NCBI RefSeq assembly: GCF_040115645.1
Contig: NC_089567.1
Location: forward strand, 3,054,800-3,118,799
Source of the DNA: Euwallacea fornicatus
Lineage: Eukaryota; Arthropoda; Insecta; Coleoptera; Curculionidae
Length of the DNA: 64,000 nucleotides
Reading direction: 5' to 3'
Shown here: in pieces, positions 31,672-42,904 of the stretch
Position numbering within the stretch: position 1 is the first letter of the stretch
Layout: each line of letters opens with the position of its first letter
Made by a program: the position numbers and the translations under genes
The notes under the pieces: model-generated
Told to the model about the DNA's origin: nothing
Database searches by the model: none
What the model saw: the letters and a program-made list of their open reading frames with translations, nothing else

Positions 31672-33573
31672 CTAGGCCTTGGTTTCAGAGAAATTATCTT
31701 CGACCTCCCAAAAATTTTTCAAGTCAAAATCAATGTTTGGGCCACTTGACCACGAATTTGTACTCAAATAGCAAATGGAGTTGATGCTACCGGGTTTCGC
31801 CATTGATCCGGAGACAATCCATCCGAATCTGGTTTTCTGCAGGGTGGGATTGTGCAGTACAAGACTAATTTGACCGACACACAACAACCTATAAAACAGT
31901 TCACTGCCAATTAAAAGATCTATGGGGCCAGGTTTGCTAAATTCCGGATCTGCCAATGTGATGTTGGATGGAATATTTAGCCGACTAACATCCACAGGAG
32001 CACCAGGAATGAAGCCGGTGATCCTGGGCAAAACTAGACACTTTAAAGAAGCCTTATAGCCGCTGTGTCGCGCACATACCTTGATGTGGCAACAGTGTTT
32101 TACCTTCGACGCCTTTGATCCCAATCCCCCGACTACCACTTCGAATTCACCCAATTTTGTCTTCAGCCTCTTGCATAGTGAAGAGGTAATGAAGTTTGAC
32201 TGACTTCCCGAATCTAAAAGAGCACGCACCTTTAAGCGCTTACCCTCGGCACTGACAACGTCAACTAGAACTGTGGATAGGAAGACATGATTCTTCGAAC
32301 TAAGTGACGACAACGAAACCTGATGCTCAAAACTCTCCACTGGTTTGGGGGCATCTTCTTGCACCTTGACGGGTTCAAAGTGCAACAAGGTGTGATGTTT
32401 AGCCTGGCACTTGGTGCAATTTCTCAATTGACAATCCTTTACAAAGTGACCAGGCTTCAAGCAATTGAAACACACTTTAAGTTGCTTGACCTTGCCGACT
32501 CGTTCGTTGGGGGACATAGCCAAAAAACTTGGGCACTTAGCTAATGAGTGTTTCGCTTTACACACTCCACAAGAAATATCGCTCCCAACGAAGGTTTTGG
32601 CACTCGTCTTATTAGGTTTGAGTTCTACATTTCTTTCTGGTTTATTATTGCCCCGCTGACGATCGATAGCTTCGAGCATGTCCGCCCTGGCGCTCAAAAA
32701 CTCTCTCAAAGAGTCCCATGAGGGAATCTTTTTGTGGGTGCTCTTCGCCTCCTCCCATTGCCTTTCCGTCACGGGGTCCAGCTTTGTGATTATGAGATGG
32801 GCTACCAGAACACCCCACTGTTCGGGTTTTTGACCCAGAGCGGACAGCGCAATTAAACTCTTACTTACGCTGTCAATCAAACTCCTCAATTTAGGAGCCG
32901 ATTCTCTGTGCATCGGTTCCATCTCAACCGGCGTTTTTAAATGGATATCCACCTGCTTGTTATTATATCGCTCACTCAAGGTTGTCCAGGCGATATCATA
33001 GTTGTCCTCTGATAATTCAAGAATTCCCAGAAACCGAGACGCTGCGTCACGCAGCGACGCCCGCAAGTAATGAAACTTTTGAATACGACTCAGCTTATCG
33101 TTGTTGTGTATTAGACTAAGGTATAGATCTCTGAACTCAAGCCAATCTCTGAAATCGTCAGAGAAAGTTGGCAACGAGATAACCGGCAATTTGACATTGT
33201 CTAAAGGGCTGGGAGATTCCGGCCCCTGAGAGATGCCGCCTGCAGCGGACGTATCGACCCTACTGAATTTTTGCAATAAACCTTTTCCTCTGGCCTTAAG
33301 CTCAAAGTATCTATTCTCAAAGTCGTCCCTCTCAGCTAATTCATCGTCGTAATCATCAGCATGCAGCTCCAACTCACTTTGGATGGTTCCAAACCTCTCG
33401 AAATTACCTTTTAATTTGTGTAGTTTCTCGATTATCTGCCCGATTTTTTCGGCACTTAGACCGCCACTTACATCTAACCTTTCGAGAAATTTGCTGAACA
33501 TAGTGAGTTGGGCTTTACACGTTCTCCTAGCCACGTTTAACCCTTTTAGCTCCCTAGCAGATGCCATGATCAC
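31672..33573 (-). CDS. BEL gag-protease segment
   Basis: 633 uninterrupted codons. The N-terminal 120 residues are helical and charged, probably a coiled coil. A DUF1759-type capsid region follows (LPTFSDDFRDWLEFRDLY, then FHYLRASLRDAASRFL). Two zinc knuckles come next (CGVCKAKHSLAKC and CFNCLKPGHFVKDC) with a third Cys-His group after them. The aspartic protease is marked by VRALLDSGSQSNFI and DLLIGSELF (DUF1758 type). The frame ends at a TAG that interrupts the original gag-pol polyprotein. Start: first Met of a MIMASARELKG N-terminus. Confidence 0.85.
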   Translation of the reverse strand: MIMASARELKGLNVARRTCKAQLTMFSKFLERLDVSGGLSAEKIGQIIEKLHKLKGNFERFGTIQSELELHADDYDDELAERDDFENRYFELKARGKGLLQKFSRVDTSAAGGISQGPESPSPLDNVKLPVISLPTFSDDFRDWLEFRDLYLSLIHNNDKLSRIQKFHYLRASLRDAASRFLGILELSEDNYDIAWTTLSERYNNKQVDIHLKTPVEMEPMHRESAPKLRSLIDSVSKSLIALSALGQKPEQWGVLVAHLIITKLDPVTERQWEEAKSTHKKIPSWDSLREFLSARADMLEAIDRQRGNNKPERNVELKPNKTSAKTFVGSDISCGVCKAKHSLAKCPSFLAMSPNERVGKVKQLKVCFNCLKPGHFVKDCQLRNCTKCQAKHHTLLHFEPVKVQEDAPKPVESFEHQVSLSSLSSKNHVFLSTVLVDVVSAEGKRLKVRALLDSGSQSNFITSSLCKRLKTKLGEFEVVVGGLGSKASKVKHCCHIKVCARHSGYKASLKCLVLPRITGFIPGAPVDVSRLNIPSNITLADPEFSKPGPIDLLIGSELFYRLLCVGQISLVLHNPTLQKTRFGWIVSGSMAKPGSINSICYLSTNSWSSGPNIDFDLKNFWEVEDNFSETKA

Positions 33574-34094
33574 AAAATTGCAATATACGAGTTTACCAGT
33601 TACTATCTGCTCTAATGCAGGAGCTCACAACAATGGCACGTGATTTGTAGCCACGCCAAGCTTTGTAGTATGCGGCTACAAGTCACTGTGTGCGCTAAGA
33701 TAATAGTTAAACAGTACGGCACGCAATTTGTAACCACGCCAAGTCGTTATAGAATATGCGGTTACAAAAAACGCCAACTTTACGATACGAATGATCTAAT
33801 TACTCGCAAGTAGCACAAACGAAAGCAAAAAGGTTCAAAGGCAATAGGACAAAGGACTTACTCACTTCCCAAACAAATCTCCCTGGCTTCCACGATGATC
33901 CGGAATCACCAAGCTTTTCTTCTTACTTAGTCCCAGACGAACAGCGATTTTGTTTTGTTGTTCTGACACGTGAAGCAACTTCTACCACGTCTACAGAGCA
34001 ACTTCTTGGTTTTGCACGTGAACAACTTCTATCACGACACAAACACCGTACGAATGATTTTTCACAAGCCCGAATCCGGCTCGAAGGACCAAAA
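33574..34094 (-). other. BEL 5' leader with two structured repeats
   Basis: 521 bp between the LTR edge and gag. Next to the LTR edge is, on the minus strand, TTTTGGTCCTTCGAGCCGG, a sequence commonly seen at the start of BEL leaders. Two related blocks of about 55 bp (33634-33690 and 33718-33782) each hold an inverted repeat. No long coding frame. Confidence 0.6.
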
Positions 34095-34130
34095 TGTTAA
34101 GGTGTTCCTTCGATAAATGAAACACGACGG
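34095..34130 (-). repeat. Remnant edge of the BEL 5' LTR
   Basis: TGTTAAGGTGTTCCTTCGAT and the following AAATGAAACACG match the inner edge of the 3' LTR (27759-27793) and the solo LTR at 6315. Beyond this point similarity stops abruptly. Confidence 0.6.
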
Positions 34131-34346
34131 AAGAACGCGTTGAACATCGACGAGAGTAACACGTTTCGGTGCTGACCAAAACAACTCGGTGTTTTTTTTA
34201 CTGTGTTTACGTTTCATCTCCGTGTACCGAAAACCTGCTGAGGCAGATTGGTATGCGAAGAATTCAAGAGTAGAATACAAATAGATAGACAGTAAAGTAA
34301 AACCCAAATCAATATTTAAATAATACAAACACAAACTAAGGAAACC

Positions 34347-35517
34347 ATGGATTCGGGGGCAACCCCGGATTCGGAAACCAACACGTCGGCACAGACGGAC
34401 AGCGAGGGCTTCGCCAAACCTCGCAATAAGAAAAAAAAGAGGAAGACCCACGAGACAAGACCGCCAGACGAACGTTTCAAAGAGGATGTACACCAACGAA
34501 GACCTATCAACACCCTCGACCTCAACCGCAACACCCAACAAAACCACAAACAATACCACACAACAAACACATACAGCTAAACGAGGAGGGGTATTACCCT
34601 CCTTCAAGCACACCTTTCGGATAAAAGCCCTTCCCAACACAATCAGAATAAGCATGGCCCGGATGTGGGAGAAACACAACACCAACAACCAAGACATAAT
34701 AATAAAACAATAAGAAAATAACTTTACGCTAAAAACCAACAACTTCGACATCACCAACATGAAGTTCAAACTACTAGCAGATACAAAAGCGATATTAACC
34801 TATAGCGTACAAGAAACGAACACATCGGGCCAACACATGCAAAATACAAAAACCACAAAGAGCCTAGTAGCCCTCACATACTCGGCTGTGATTGTAGGGG
34901 TGGAACCGGAGATCACTGACGAAATGTTCCATGAACAGTTAAGAAAACTGGAGCTGCAGATAAGGTTCTGCAAGAGAATAATATCTAGGGAAAGATCTGC
35001 ACCAACACTCATGATGAGAATCATTACGGGAGACCTCAAAACATATGAGAGGCTCATGACAGATCGCAGAATATACTGCTTCAACAGATCTTACAGAATC
35101 GTGGACAGCAAACCACCCACACCCATCCCAGCACCATGCGCAAAATGCAGTAAATTTGACCACGCTACCGACAAGTGCACAAATGGAACAAAATGCAGCA
35201 AATGCATGGGTCCCCATCTCACAAACCTATGCAAGACGACATTACCAGCGAAATGCATAGCATGTGCTTCAGAAGACCACGCAGCATGGAGTACAAAATG
35301 CCCTCGACGACCAATAACCCCAATTGAAAACGTGCCTAATGTTAAAATAAGATGTACGAATAAAACATCAGCCCAACTCCCTACAAACGTCACCGCCAAC
35401 AACAGAATACACACCTCTCTAACAACACACGACCACATAATAAATAAATACAAGAACACGATTAACAAGACCAATAACATAAACCGCGAAGAACTAATCA
35501 GGAAATTAAGGAAATGA
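34347..35517 (+). pseudogene. LINE ORF1 (gag-like) with frameshift
   Basis: It begins MDSGATPDSETNTS and a lysine-rich KKKKRKTHETRP stretch, shifts frame after about 34570, and continues from 34759. The second part has a PRE_C2HC-like region (about 34860-35100) and three Cys-His knuckles: CAKCSKFDHATDKC, CSKCMGPHLTNLC and CIACASEDHAAWSTKC. This is the jockey-clade ORF1, an RNA-binding protein. Confidence 0.8.
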
Positions 35518-35662
35518 TTTATCGAGGACTTCAGTATTGACACAAGGACGGTATTTTTCGGCAATCAAATGTACATCCTTATGTTGGATATGGAACATCC
35601 TACATCACCTTCACCGACAGAGCCGATAGACACAATAAAACAGACAATGACAAACATACAAC

Positions 35663-38360
35663 AATGACCCATAAAATAATCCACGCAAACATTAACGGAC
35701 TACAAAAAAAAAGCACATACTATACAATTACATTGAGCGAAACGACATCGACGGCTGCATGATGGTGGAAACCAAGACCAAACCTGAACAGACAACAACA
35801 TACCGAGACTGGAGACACATCACAAAACACGGAAACCAAACAAACAATGCCAGGGGAGGAGCAATGACACTATTTAGGCCATCTATCATGATAGGGAAAG
35901 CAAACCCGCCAGCATTAAACATCAGACTAAATGAATGCATACATTTCACTATACCTTATGCTAACGACAAAATACACCTATTTCTAGTATACATCCATCC
36001 ACTCTCGAGCATCGAAAATAACATACTCATTAAAGCAAGTCTATATAAATACTCAATAATCATAGGAGAATTTAATTTAAACAAACAAAAGAACAGACAG
36101 CTGCAGAACTTCCTGACAGAATCGGACATCGAGAAGAGACACACGCCCCGAACCTTTCTCATGGCACACAATTCAGACACAACTCCGGACATACTTTTAC
36201 ACATAAAAAACCTCAGAAACAACATAAACAACATAGAACTTACCAACGAACTAGGATCGGATCACTTGGCAATTACATTCGACCTTGATGCCCTCCAACC
36301 TCACACAACAACCCAGCCAACGACAGAGAACAAAAGACTCAACTTGATGAGAACCGACATCGAGAAAGTCAAACAATTCATAGACCGATATATCGAGACA
36401 GGAAAAGATACAATCACAATCCAACAAATACAAGACAAGCTGACAACGGCAGTAGAAAAATTCACTCCAAAATTAAGAAATACATTCTACCAACATACCC
36501 TACCGAAATACATATTAAGACTAATAAAACATAAACGAGAACTGTACAGATTCTACACTAACACTCAAAACAATGAAACAAAAAAAACAACTTAACAGTC
36601 TTAACAAAAACATCAAACGGATGGTATATGAATACAGGCAAGAAAAATGGATGGAAACTTGCAGAGAAATAGAAAACGACCACGGGAAATCATACTGGAC
36701 AAAAATAAAAAAACTAACCCAATACAAAAAAACAGGCAGAACCAACACAGTTATGGAACACGGAAAAGAGCTTCAGACAGACCAAGAAATAGCGGACGCC
36801 TTTGCCAGACACTTTGAAGAGGCCTTCAAAACCTCGACAAACTCAAAATTCGATAAAAATCATTGGGATTTTATAAATCAATAGCACGACAACTACTTTA
36901 CCCACTCATCTACGCACGTATTCACAGAAATCACAGACGAAGAATATTACGAGGCGCTCACAAACCTCAAAAATACGGCCCCAGGAAAAGACAACATCAA
37001 AAGTGACACACTTAAACAATTAACCCCGGAAACCCACAACATCATCAAGCACCGATTTAACAAATGCATCACAAATAAAGACATACCGAACTCATGGAAA
37101 ACAGGCATCATAATACACATCCCAAAAACTGGCGCGGACCACAACACACCAAAAAACTACAGACCAATTACGTTATTACCAGTGATATCAAAACTCTTTG
37201 AACTAATCATCAAGAAAAGGTTACAAGAAGCAATTGGACATCACATACCAAAATATCAGTTTGGCTTCAAACCCAAACGCTCTATGATACATCCACTCTT
37301 CGTACTGACCAACAACATTCAATCGACTCATCTAGACGGCGGGAAAACTGCCAGTCTATTCATGGACATCAACAAAGCCTTTGACAGTGTCTGGCATAGG
37401 GGACTATTACACAAACTTCACCAGATACAAACTCCCGAATATTTACTACACATGATTAAAACATTACTAGAAAACAGACAATTACAAGTAAAAATAAACC
37501 AGACTTGCTCCTCCTTTTTTTCTCAGGAACAAGGTCTCCCACAGGGCTCTCCACTCTCCCCGCTACTGTATAATGTATATCGCCACGACATATACAACCA
37601 CAATGTACAAAACAAAGAAGAAATAGACAAAACGGCCTACATACTACAATACGCAGACGACACTGCAATCATTGTACACGACAAAAACACAAAAAAAGCG
37701 ACAGATAGACTACAACTACTGACAGACTCCACAATGAAGTGGTTCTACAAATGGCGACTAACACCGAACGCCAACAAAAACCAACTTCTACTATCAAATC
37801 ACAAAATTAAAACCAACTCACCGAAGATCATGGCGGACGGTCAAAAAACAAAACTCACAAACGACATTAAATATCTAGGAATTACTATAGACAACAAGAC
37901 GAAGTTTACAAAACATCTGAAGGATACTAGAACAGAGGTTAAGAGAAGAGCAAAACACTTTAGGTCACTGACATAGAAAAACAAGGGAATTAGCACAAAA
38001 ACAGCAACCATCATATACAAATCCATTTGCCGACCCCTGCTAGAATACGGACACATCCTAAGGGCCAACGCAACGACCAAAACCAAACAACACATACTAA
38101 TAACAGAACAAATCGCAATAAGGACAATTACAAAAATACGACATCCGGTAAACCCACTGCACAATCCGCCCAATCAACTTCTATACGAACGAACGAACTT
38201 AACTAAAATCACAGACAGACTCCTACAACTACAACCCAAATGGGCAAACAACCCCAATAATAGGGCAATAATAGACGCACTATGCCTGATGAGACAAAAA
38301 ACCACTTCCCAATTCCTATTCCCGTCCCATACGTTATATGAAATCTTAAGACAAACCTGA
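35663..38360 (+). pseudogene. LINE ORF2 (endonuclease-reverse transcriptase), broken
   Basis: It starts near 35663 (THKIIHANINGLQ) and soon shifts frame. The endonuclease remains readable at 35759-36595 but with IIGEFNLN in place of the GDFN motif, then TPDILL and LGSDHLAI. Stops occur at 36882-36884 and 37974-37976, and a shift lies near 36590. The reverse transcriptase (37182-37976) keeps YQFGFKPKRS, FMDINKAFDSVWH, GLPQGSPLSPLLYN and QYADDTAIIV. After the TAG the C-terminal tail runs to about 38360. Confidence 0.85.
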
Positions 38361-38398
38361 CATCAACAAGACTCCCTACTAACAAAACAAAAACTGAG

Positions 38399-38473
38399 AG
38401 TTTTTTTTTCTTTTTTTTCTTCTTTTTTCTTTTTTTTTTTCTTTTTTTTTGTTTCTTTGTTTCTTTCTTCTTC
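38399..38473 (+). repeat. Long pyrimidine tract in the LINE 3' untranslated part
   Basis: About 75 bases of T with scattered C, then TTTGTTTC repeats, just after the end of ORF2 of LINE copy 2. The corresponding region of copy 1 was not readable because the solo LTR inserted close by. Confidence 0.7.
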
Positions 38474-38748
38474 TTGAGGGAAACGTTGGCATAGATACGT
38501 ATAATAGTGTAAACTTGGGCAGAAAGACCTAACGGTTGATAGCCTATTTCCTAGGAAATAAAGATTGTTATTATTTTTATTATTATAATAATACAAAAAG
38601 TACGAGTTCGATCGTCGTTCGATGAACACGTATTTACAGGCCGGCAATTTGTTTATTTATTTGTTCATTTAGAGTAAACAAGCGAATACCATCGGGCGAG
38701 TGGATACGGCGGCGCGTCAGTGTCGTGCGTTATCGCTAATTCAGCAAA

Positions 38749-40056
38749 ATGCTGAAGAAACCAGTATTGCAGTTGCAGAACAACGCCAGTTCGCAAAAGC
38801 ATTTGACGCTGACAATGGAAAATGACGAGGCCAAAGCACGTGTACAACAGCTGGAAGCTAAGTTAAATGACATGCAAAAAATGTATGATGAACTCATGGT
38901 TAAATACATGGAGCTGGAAAAGAAAATTTTACCTGCACCAGCTAAGGAGATGAAAATAACCGAAGAATTCTATACCGATGAAGAGGAACTTGCAAATGAA
39001 ACAGAATGGATTCGGGAGAAAAACCGAAAAAAGCGGAAGCGGAATACCTCCGCGACTCCGCCAGCTTTAAAACAAAAGAACCCGGTTAATCCTCCAAACC
39101 AAAAAGTACACAGGCCTCCCCCAATCATCGTTGAAAACATTAATAACTTTTCCGACTTACATGCAATTGTAAATCAGTATGCAAATTTCCACATTAAAGT
39201 CGTTAATGACAAAACTATCAAAATCAACGCAAACGACGAGAAAGATTTTAAAGCACTTTCCACAGTGTTGAGCGAAAAGGATTTTTCTTGGCATTCCTAC
39301 GAAAACAAGCAAAATAGACCAATTAGAGTTATGGCTAATAAACTTCATCACTCCGTAGAGACGAATGACATTGCTGGGGACCTCAGAAAGCGAGGCTACA
39401 AACTACTTGAGGTGACCGCGAAACTAAAATATAAAACGAAACAACCGCTAAACATGTTCATGCTTTCATTCAGACATGATGAAAATGTGGACAAAATTTA
39501 TGGTATAACCGATATCTTAGGAGTAAGGGTAGAAATCCTGCCCTTAAGAAAATCCAGACTAGTACCGCAGTGCAAAAAATGCCAAGCCTATGGCCACACA
39601 CAAAAGTACTGCTCCATGGAACCTCGATGTGTCAGATGCACTGGTAAGCACTTGACAATTAATTGTGACAAGCCCAAAGACGCTCTACCAAAATGTATAC
39701 ACTGTGGTGGAAATCATCCAGCAAATTACCGAGGATGCACGATTGCAAAGGAAATGCAAAAATTGAAAGATAATCGAACACAAAGGACAAATCCTCATAA
39801 ACAACTGCCTCCAAAACCTCAGAGGCAAACAGTTGTACCACCCGCAATACGACAAAGCAATGAAATAGGAAGTGCTACATATAGTCAAATGGTCTCAGGA
39901 GAAAGCAAAGCCCATCCGAAAACAATCGTACAAAACATAGACCCTGTACAAAGTTGTCTCCAACAAATATTGGAGAGGCTAGAAAATTTGGATAATCGTC
40001 TCAGCAGACTTGAACACAGCAACAAAGGAGCTATCCCCAAAAATCGTAATGGCTAA
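38749..40056 (+). CDS. LINE ORF1: coiled coil, PRE_C2HC and three zinc knuckles
   Basis: 435 residues. Residues about 24-63 form a heptad-rich helix (VQQLEAKLNDMQKMYDELM), a likely oligomerisation coil. A basic stretch KNRKKRKRN follows, perhaps for nuclear entry. Residues about 135-265 fit the PRE_C2HC domain of jockey ORF1 proteins. Three knuckles follow: CKKCQAYGHTQKYC, CVRCTGKHLTINC and CIHCGGNHPANYRGC. The last residues (LQQILERLENLDNRLSRLE) form a second coil. The protein would coat LINE RNA. It overlaps ORF2 by 8 bp. Confidence 0.9.
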   Translation: MLKKPVLQLQNNASSQKHLTLTMENDEAKARVQQLEAKLNDMQKMYDELMVKYMELEKKILPAPAKEMKITEEFYTDEEELANETEWIREKNRKKRKRNTSATPPALKQKNPVNPPNQKVHRPPPIIVENINNFSDLHAIVNQYANFHIKVVNDKTIKINANDEKDFKALSTVLSEKDFSWHSYENKQNRPIRVMANKLHHSVETNDIAGDLRKRGYKLLEVTAKLKYKTKQPLNMFMLSFRHDENVDKIYGITDILGVRVEILPLRKSRLVPQCKKCQAYGHTQKYCSMEPRCVRCTGKHLTINCDKPKDALPKCIHCGGNHPANYRGCTIAKEMQKLKDNRTQRTNPHKQLPPKPQRQTVVPPAIRQSNEIGSATYSQMVSGESKAHPKTIVQNIDPVQSCLQQILERLENLDNRLSRLEHSNKGAIPKNRNG

Positions 40057-42715
40057 AAACAGCAGCAATCTTAGGATCATGGAATGGAACTCTAATGGAC
40101 TATTACAACACAAACAAGAGCTTCAAGTAATATTAAATATAGAAAATATAGATATATGTTTAATTTCTGAGACTTACCTCACTTCTGAGTCATTCATTAA
40201 ATTTCAAGGATATGATTTGTATCACACGACACATCCAGATAATGCACCCCGAGGGGATAGTGCCGTTATAATTAAGAAGATCATTCAACACACAGAAGAC
40301 TTCAAATATCAAACAGAAGAATTTCAAGCCACTTCTGTAAAAGTGAAAACTAAAACGTATGAAATTATTGTCTGCGCAGTCTACTGTCCTCCTAGACATG
40401 CCTTAAAAAAAGAACAATATTTACATTTTCTACGTAACTATGGCTTTAGATTTATCATCGGAGGAGATTTCAATGCCAAACATACACAGTGGGGATCCAG
40501 GATTTCAACCACAAAGGGAAAAGAATTGCTGCAAGCAATAAATCAGCTTAATTGTAAACCATTGTCGACTGGTAAACCTACTTATTGGCCGACTGACTCA
40601 AACAAAACTCCTGATTTGATTGACTTCTTTATTACGCGAAATGTGTCTTTCAACTGTATGCATGTGGAGGAAACTTACGACATGAATTCAGATCACTCGC
40701 CAATTCTACTCAAGCTGAATGACAGTATTATACAAAAAGAAGCATCTCCCCGGTTAACTAATAAAGTAACTGACTGGCAGAGCTTCAAACTTCAACTGGA
40801 AAATGACATAAACTTGTCAGTTTCATTGAAAAATGAGTTGGAACTAGACAATGAAGCAGAAAACTTTGTCATCTCAATTCAACAAGCTGCCTGGAATAAT
40901 ACTCCCAGTATTTCTTATCGTCCGTATGGCACAACATATCCAAAAGAGATACGCACGTTAGTCTCTGGAAAAAGAAAACTTAGAAAAACCTGGCATCGGT
41001 CTAGATGCCCGGCTGATAAAACCAGACTAAATAATGCAAGTCAACATCTGAAAAGAGTAATTCAAAATTTTAAAAGTGACCAACTTAGCAACTTTCTAAG
41101 TGAATTATCGAATTATGCAAAAACCGAATATTCAGTGTGGAAAGTTGCAGCAAAGTTAAAACGACCCATAGTGCAACAATCACCAATTAGGAACCCCGAT
41201 GGCACTTGGGCAAAAAGTAACAAACAAAAGGCAGACAGGTACGCTGAACACCTCCAAAATACCTTTCAGCCGAATGAAGGAGACAACACTCTTGATTGGA
41301 CACAATGTGTAGTACTTGAAGGCTGTATCAAGCATACCAGCCCAAAAGAAATCGAGCAAGAAATCAAAGAAAATATCAATCCCAAGAAGGCGCCTGGATT
41401 TGACCTAATTACCGGAGAAATCCTGAAACAACTCCCACGTAAGGCAATTATAAAATTATGTCACCTCATTAATGCATCATTTCGGCTGAATTACGTACCT
41501 AGAGTATGGAAGGTAGCTGAAGTTATTATGATTCCTAAGCCTGGTAAACCACCAACGGAAGCCTCATCGTACAGGCCAATTTCGTTACTACCCGTAATCT
41601 CAAAGGTTTTTGAGAAAATACTGTTGAAGCGACTGAAACCTATAATTGAAGAGAAAAACTTAATCCCTTCCCATCAATTTGGATTCAGAGAAAAACACTC
41701 CACCATTGATCAAGTTCATAGAATCATTGATGTGATAGAAAAATCATTAGAAAACAAAAAAGTTTGCTCTGCCATCTTCCTTGATGTGGCGCAAGCTTTC
41801 GATAAAGTATGGCATGAAGGACTTATTTACAAACTAACCAAGTTCCTACCCAAACCATTCGCTCTATTACTAAAATCATATATTTCTGATAGAGCATTTA
41901 GAATAAAACAAGAAGATTCTTACTCTGACCTAAAAGAGATTAAGGCAGGGGTACCACAGGGAAGTGTGTTGGGACCAATGCTATACCTGTTGTATACCTC
42001 TGATATACCTACATTGGAACTTGACACCATAGCAACTTTTGCTGATGATACTGCCCTTATGGAGGTGGGCGAAAATTACGAAGACGCGGCAGCAAGCTTG
42101 CAAGCAACAGTGAATAAAATCGTCACCTGGACCAGACAATGGCGGATTAAATTGAACGGCACGAAGTCTGTTCACATTAATTTTACGAACAAAAGGCACA
42201 ATTATATTCCGATTTATATTGATGATATACAAATACCATATGCTAACACTGCAAAATATTTAGGTATGACGTTAGATGCTAAACTACGATGGAAAGCCCA
42301 CATCAAAAAGAAAAGGGAAGAACTCAATATTAAATTTGGAAAAATGTATTGGCTGTTAGGAAGAAACTCTTCTTTATCAGTATACAACAAAATACTACTG
42401 TACAATCAAGTTTTGAAGCCTGTATGGTCGTATGGAATCCAACTCTGGGGATGTGCAAGAAAAAACAACGTGGACATAATCCAACGATTTCAAAATAAAG
42501 TGCTAAGGTGTATTGTCAACGCACCTTGGTACTTTAGAAATAGTGACCTTCACAGAGACCTGGGTGTGGACACCGTCAGCAAAACCGTCAGTAAAGTTGC
42601 GAGAAGACATGAACAACGACTTCTGCAGCACGTCAACGTGGAAGCTATCCAACTCCTAGACAACACTAACCTGACCAGACGACTCAAGAGGATCAAGCCC
42701 TTCGAGCTAGTTTAG
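40049..42715 (+). CDS. LINE ORF2: AP-endonuclease plus reverse transcriptase
   Basis: 888 residues from ATG 40049, chosen because this ATG overlaps the ORF1 stop (ATGGCTAA); the frame itself is open 13 codons further upstream. Endonuclease: W13-N-S-N, E41, GDFN at 139-142, TPDLID near 187-192 and SDH at 214-216. Reverse transcriptase: SYRPISLLPVISKVFEK, HQFGFREKHST, FLDVAQAFDKVWH, AGVPQGSVLGPMLY and FADD at 664-667. The tail has KYLGMTLDAKLRWKAH and the WSYGIQLWG region. The enzyme nicks target DNA and primes reverse transcription there. No stop, shift or catalytic substitution seen. Confidence 0.92.
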   Translation: MAKNSSNLRIMEWNSNGLLQHKQELQVILNIENIDICLISETYLTSESFIKFQGYDLYHTTHPDNAPRGDSAVIIKKIIQHTEDFKYQTEEFQATSVKVKTKTYEIIVCAVYCPPRHALKKEQYLHFLRNYGFRFIIGGDFNAKHTQWGSRISTTKGKELLQAINQLNCKPLSTGKPTYWPTDSNKTPDLIDFFITRNVSFNCMHVEETYDMNSDHSPILLKLNDSIIQKEASPRLTNKVTDWQSFKLQLENDINLSVSLKNELELDNEAENFVISIQQAAWNNTPSISYRPYGTTYPKEIRTLVSGKRKLRKTWHRSRCPADKTRLNNASQHLKRVIQNFKSDQLSNFLSELSNYAKTEYSVWKVAAKLKRPIVQQSPIRNPDGTWAKSNKQKADRYAEHLQNTFQPNEGDNTLDWTQCVVLEGCIKHTSPKEIEQEIKENINPKKAPGFDLITGEILKQLPRKAIIKLCHLINASFRLNYVPRVWKVAEVIMIPKPGKPPTEASSYRPISLLPVISKVFEKILLKRLKPIIEEKNLIPSHQFGFREKHSTIDQVHRIIDVIEKSLENKKVCSAIFLDVAQAFDKVWHEGLIYKLTKFLPKPFALLLKSYISDRAFRIKQEDSYSDLKEIKAGVPQGSVLGPMLYLLYTSDIPTLELDTIATFADDTALMEVGENYEDAAASLQATVNKIVTWTRQWRIKLNGTKSVHINFTNKRHNYIPIYIDDIQIPYANTAKYLGMTLDAKLRWKAHIKKKREELNIKFGKMYWLLGRNSSLSVYNKILLYNQVLKPVWSYGIQLWGCARKNNVDIIQRFQNKVLRCIVNAPWYFRNSDLHRDLGVDTVSKTVSKVARRHEQRLLQHVNVEAIQLLDNTNLTRRLKRIKPFELV

Positions 42716-42883
42716 TGTGTGAATAGTAAAAACAAAGTGAATCTTCACGCGTCAATTTTATATTAGAACCTAAGGACTACTAATTAATTACTAATTAGTA
42801 ACCCCTAAATGTAGCTAAGGCACATTAATATTAGAACAAAATTACTCATTGATCATTCTCTGATCAGATTGTAATTCTCTTAA

Positions 42884-42904
42884 AATGCTTCTGGAAGAAG
42901 CGTT
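42884..42904 (+). other. Hairpin before the LINE poly(A) tail
   Basis: AATGCTTCT-GGA-AGAAGCGTT folds into a 9-bp stem (one G-T pair) with a 3-base loop, about 10 bp before the A-rich tail. Such 3' stem-loops serve in some LINEs as recognition sites for their reverse transcriptase; that role is inferred here. Confidence 0.5.

Larger units (their letters stand above)
27759..34130 (-). mobile_element. BEL/Pao retrotransposon, defective
   Basis: Order on the minus strand: remnant of a 5' LTR edge (34130-34095), leader, gag-protease, reverse transcriptase, RNase H region, integrase, polypurine tract (AAGGCCGGGAGCA, just right of 28406) and 3' LTR (28406-27759). Domain order is that of BEL/Pao. 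The polyprotein carries at least four in-frame stops and two frameshifts. The 5' LTR is missing except for about 35 bp. Confidence 0.85.
34200..38592 (+). mobile_element. Degenerate full-length jockey-like LINE, copy 2
   Basis: The two reading frames in order (34347-35517 and about 35663-38360) are followed by a 3' part with a long pyrimidine tract and a TTA-rich tail at 38560-38592. It is the same family as the minus-strand copy at 2774-5625. The 5' boundary is uncertain; it lies between the BEL LTR remnant and 34347. Confidence 0.75.

Noticed and set aside
34062..34769. 235-codon minus-strand frame rich in hydrophobic residues
   Set aside because: Antisense to LINE copy 2 and the BEL leader. 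Its composition is the shadow of an A-rich coding strand.
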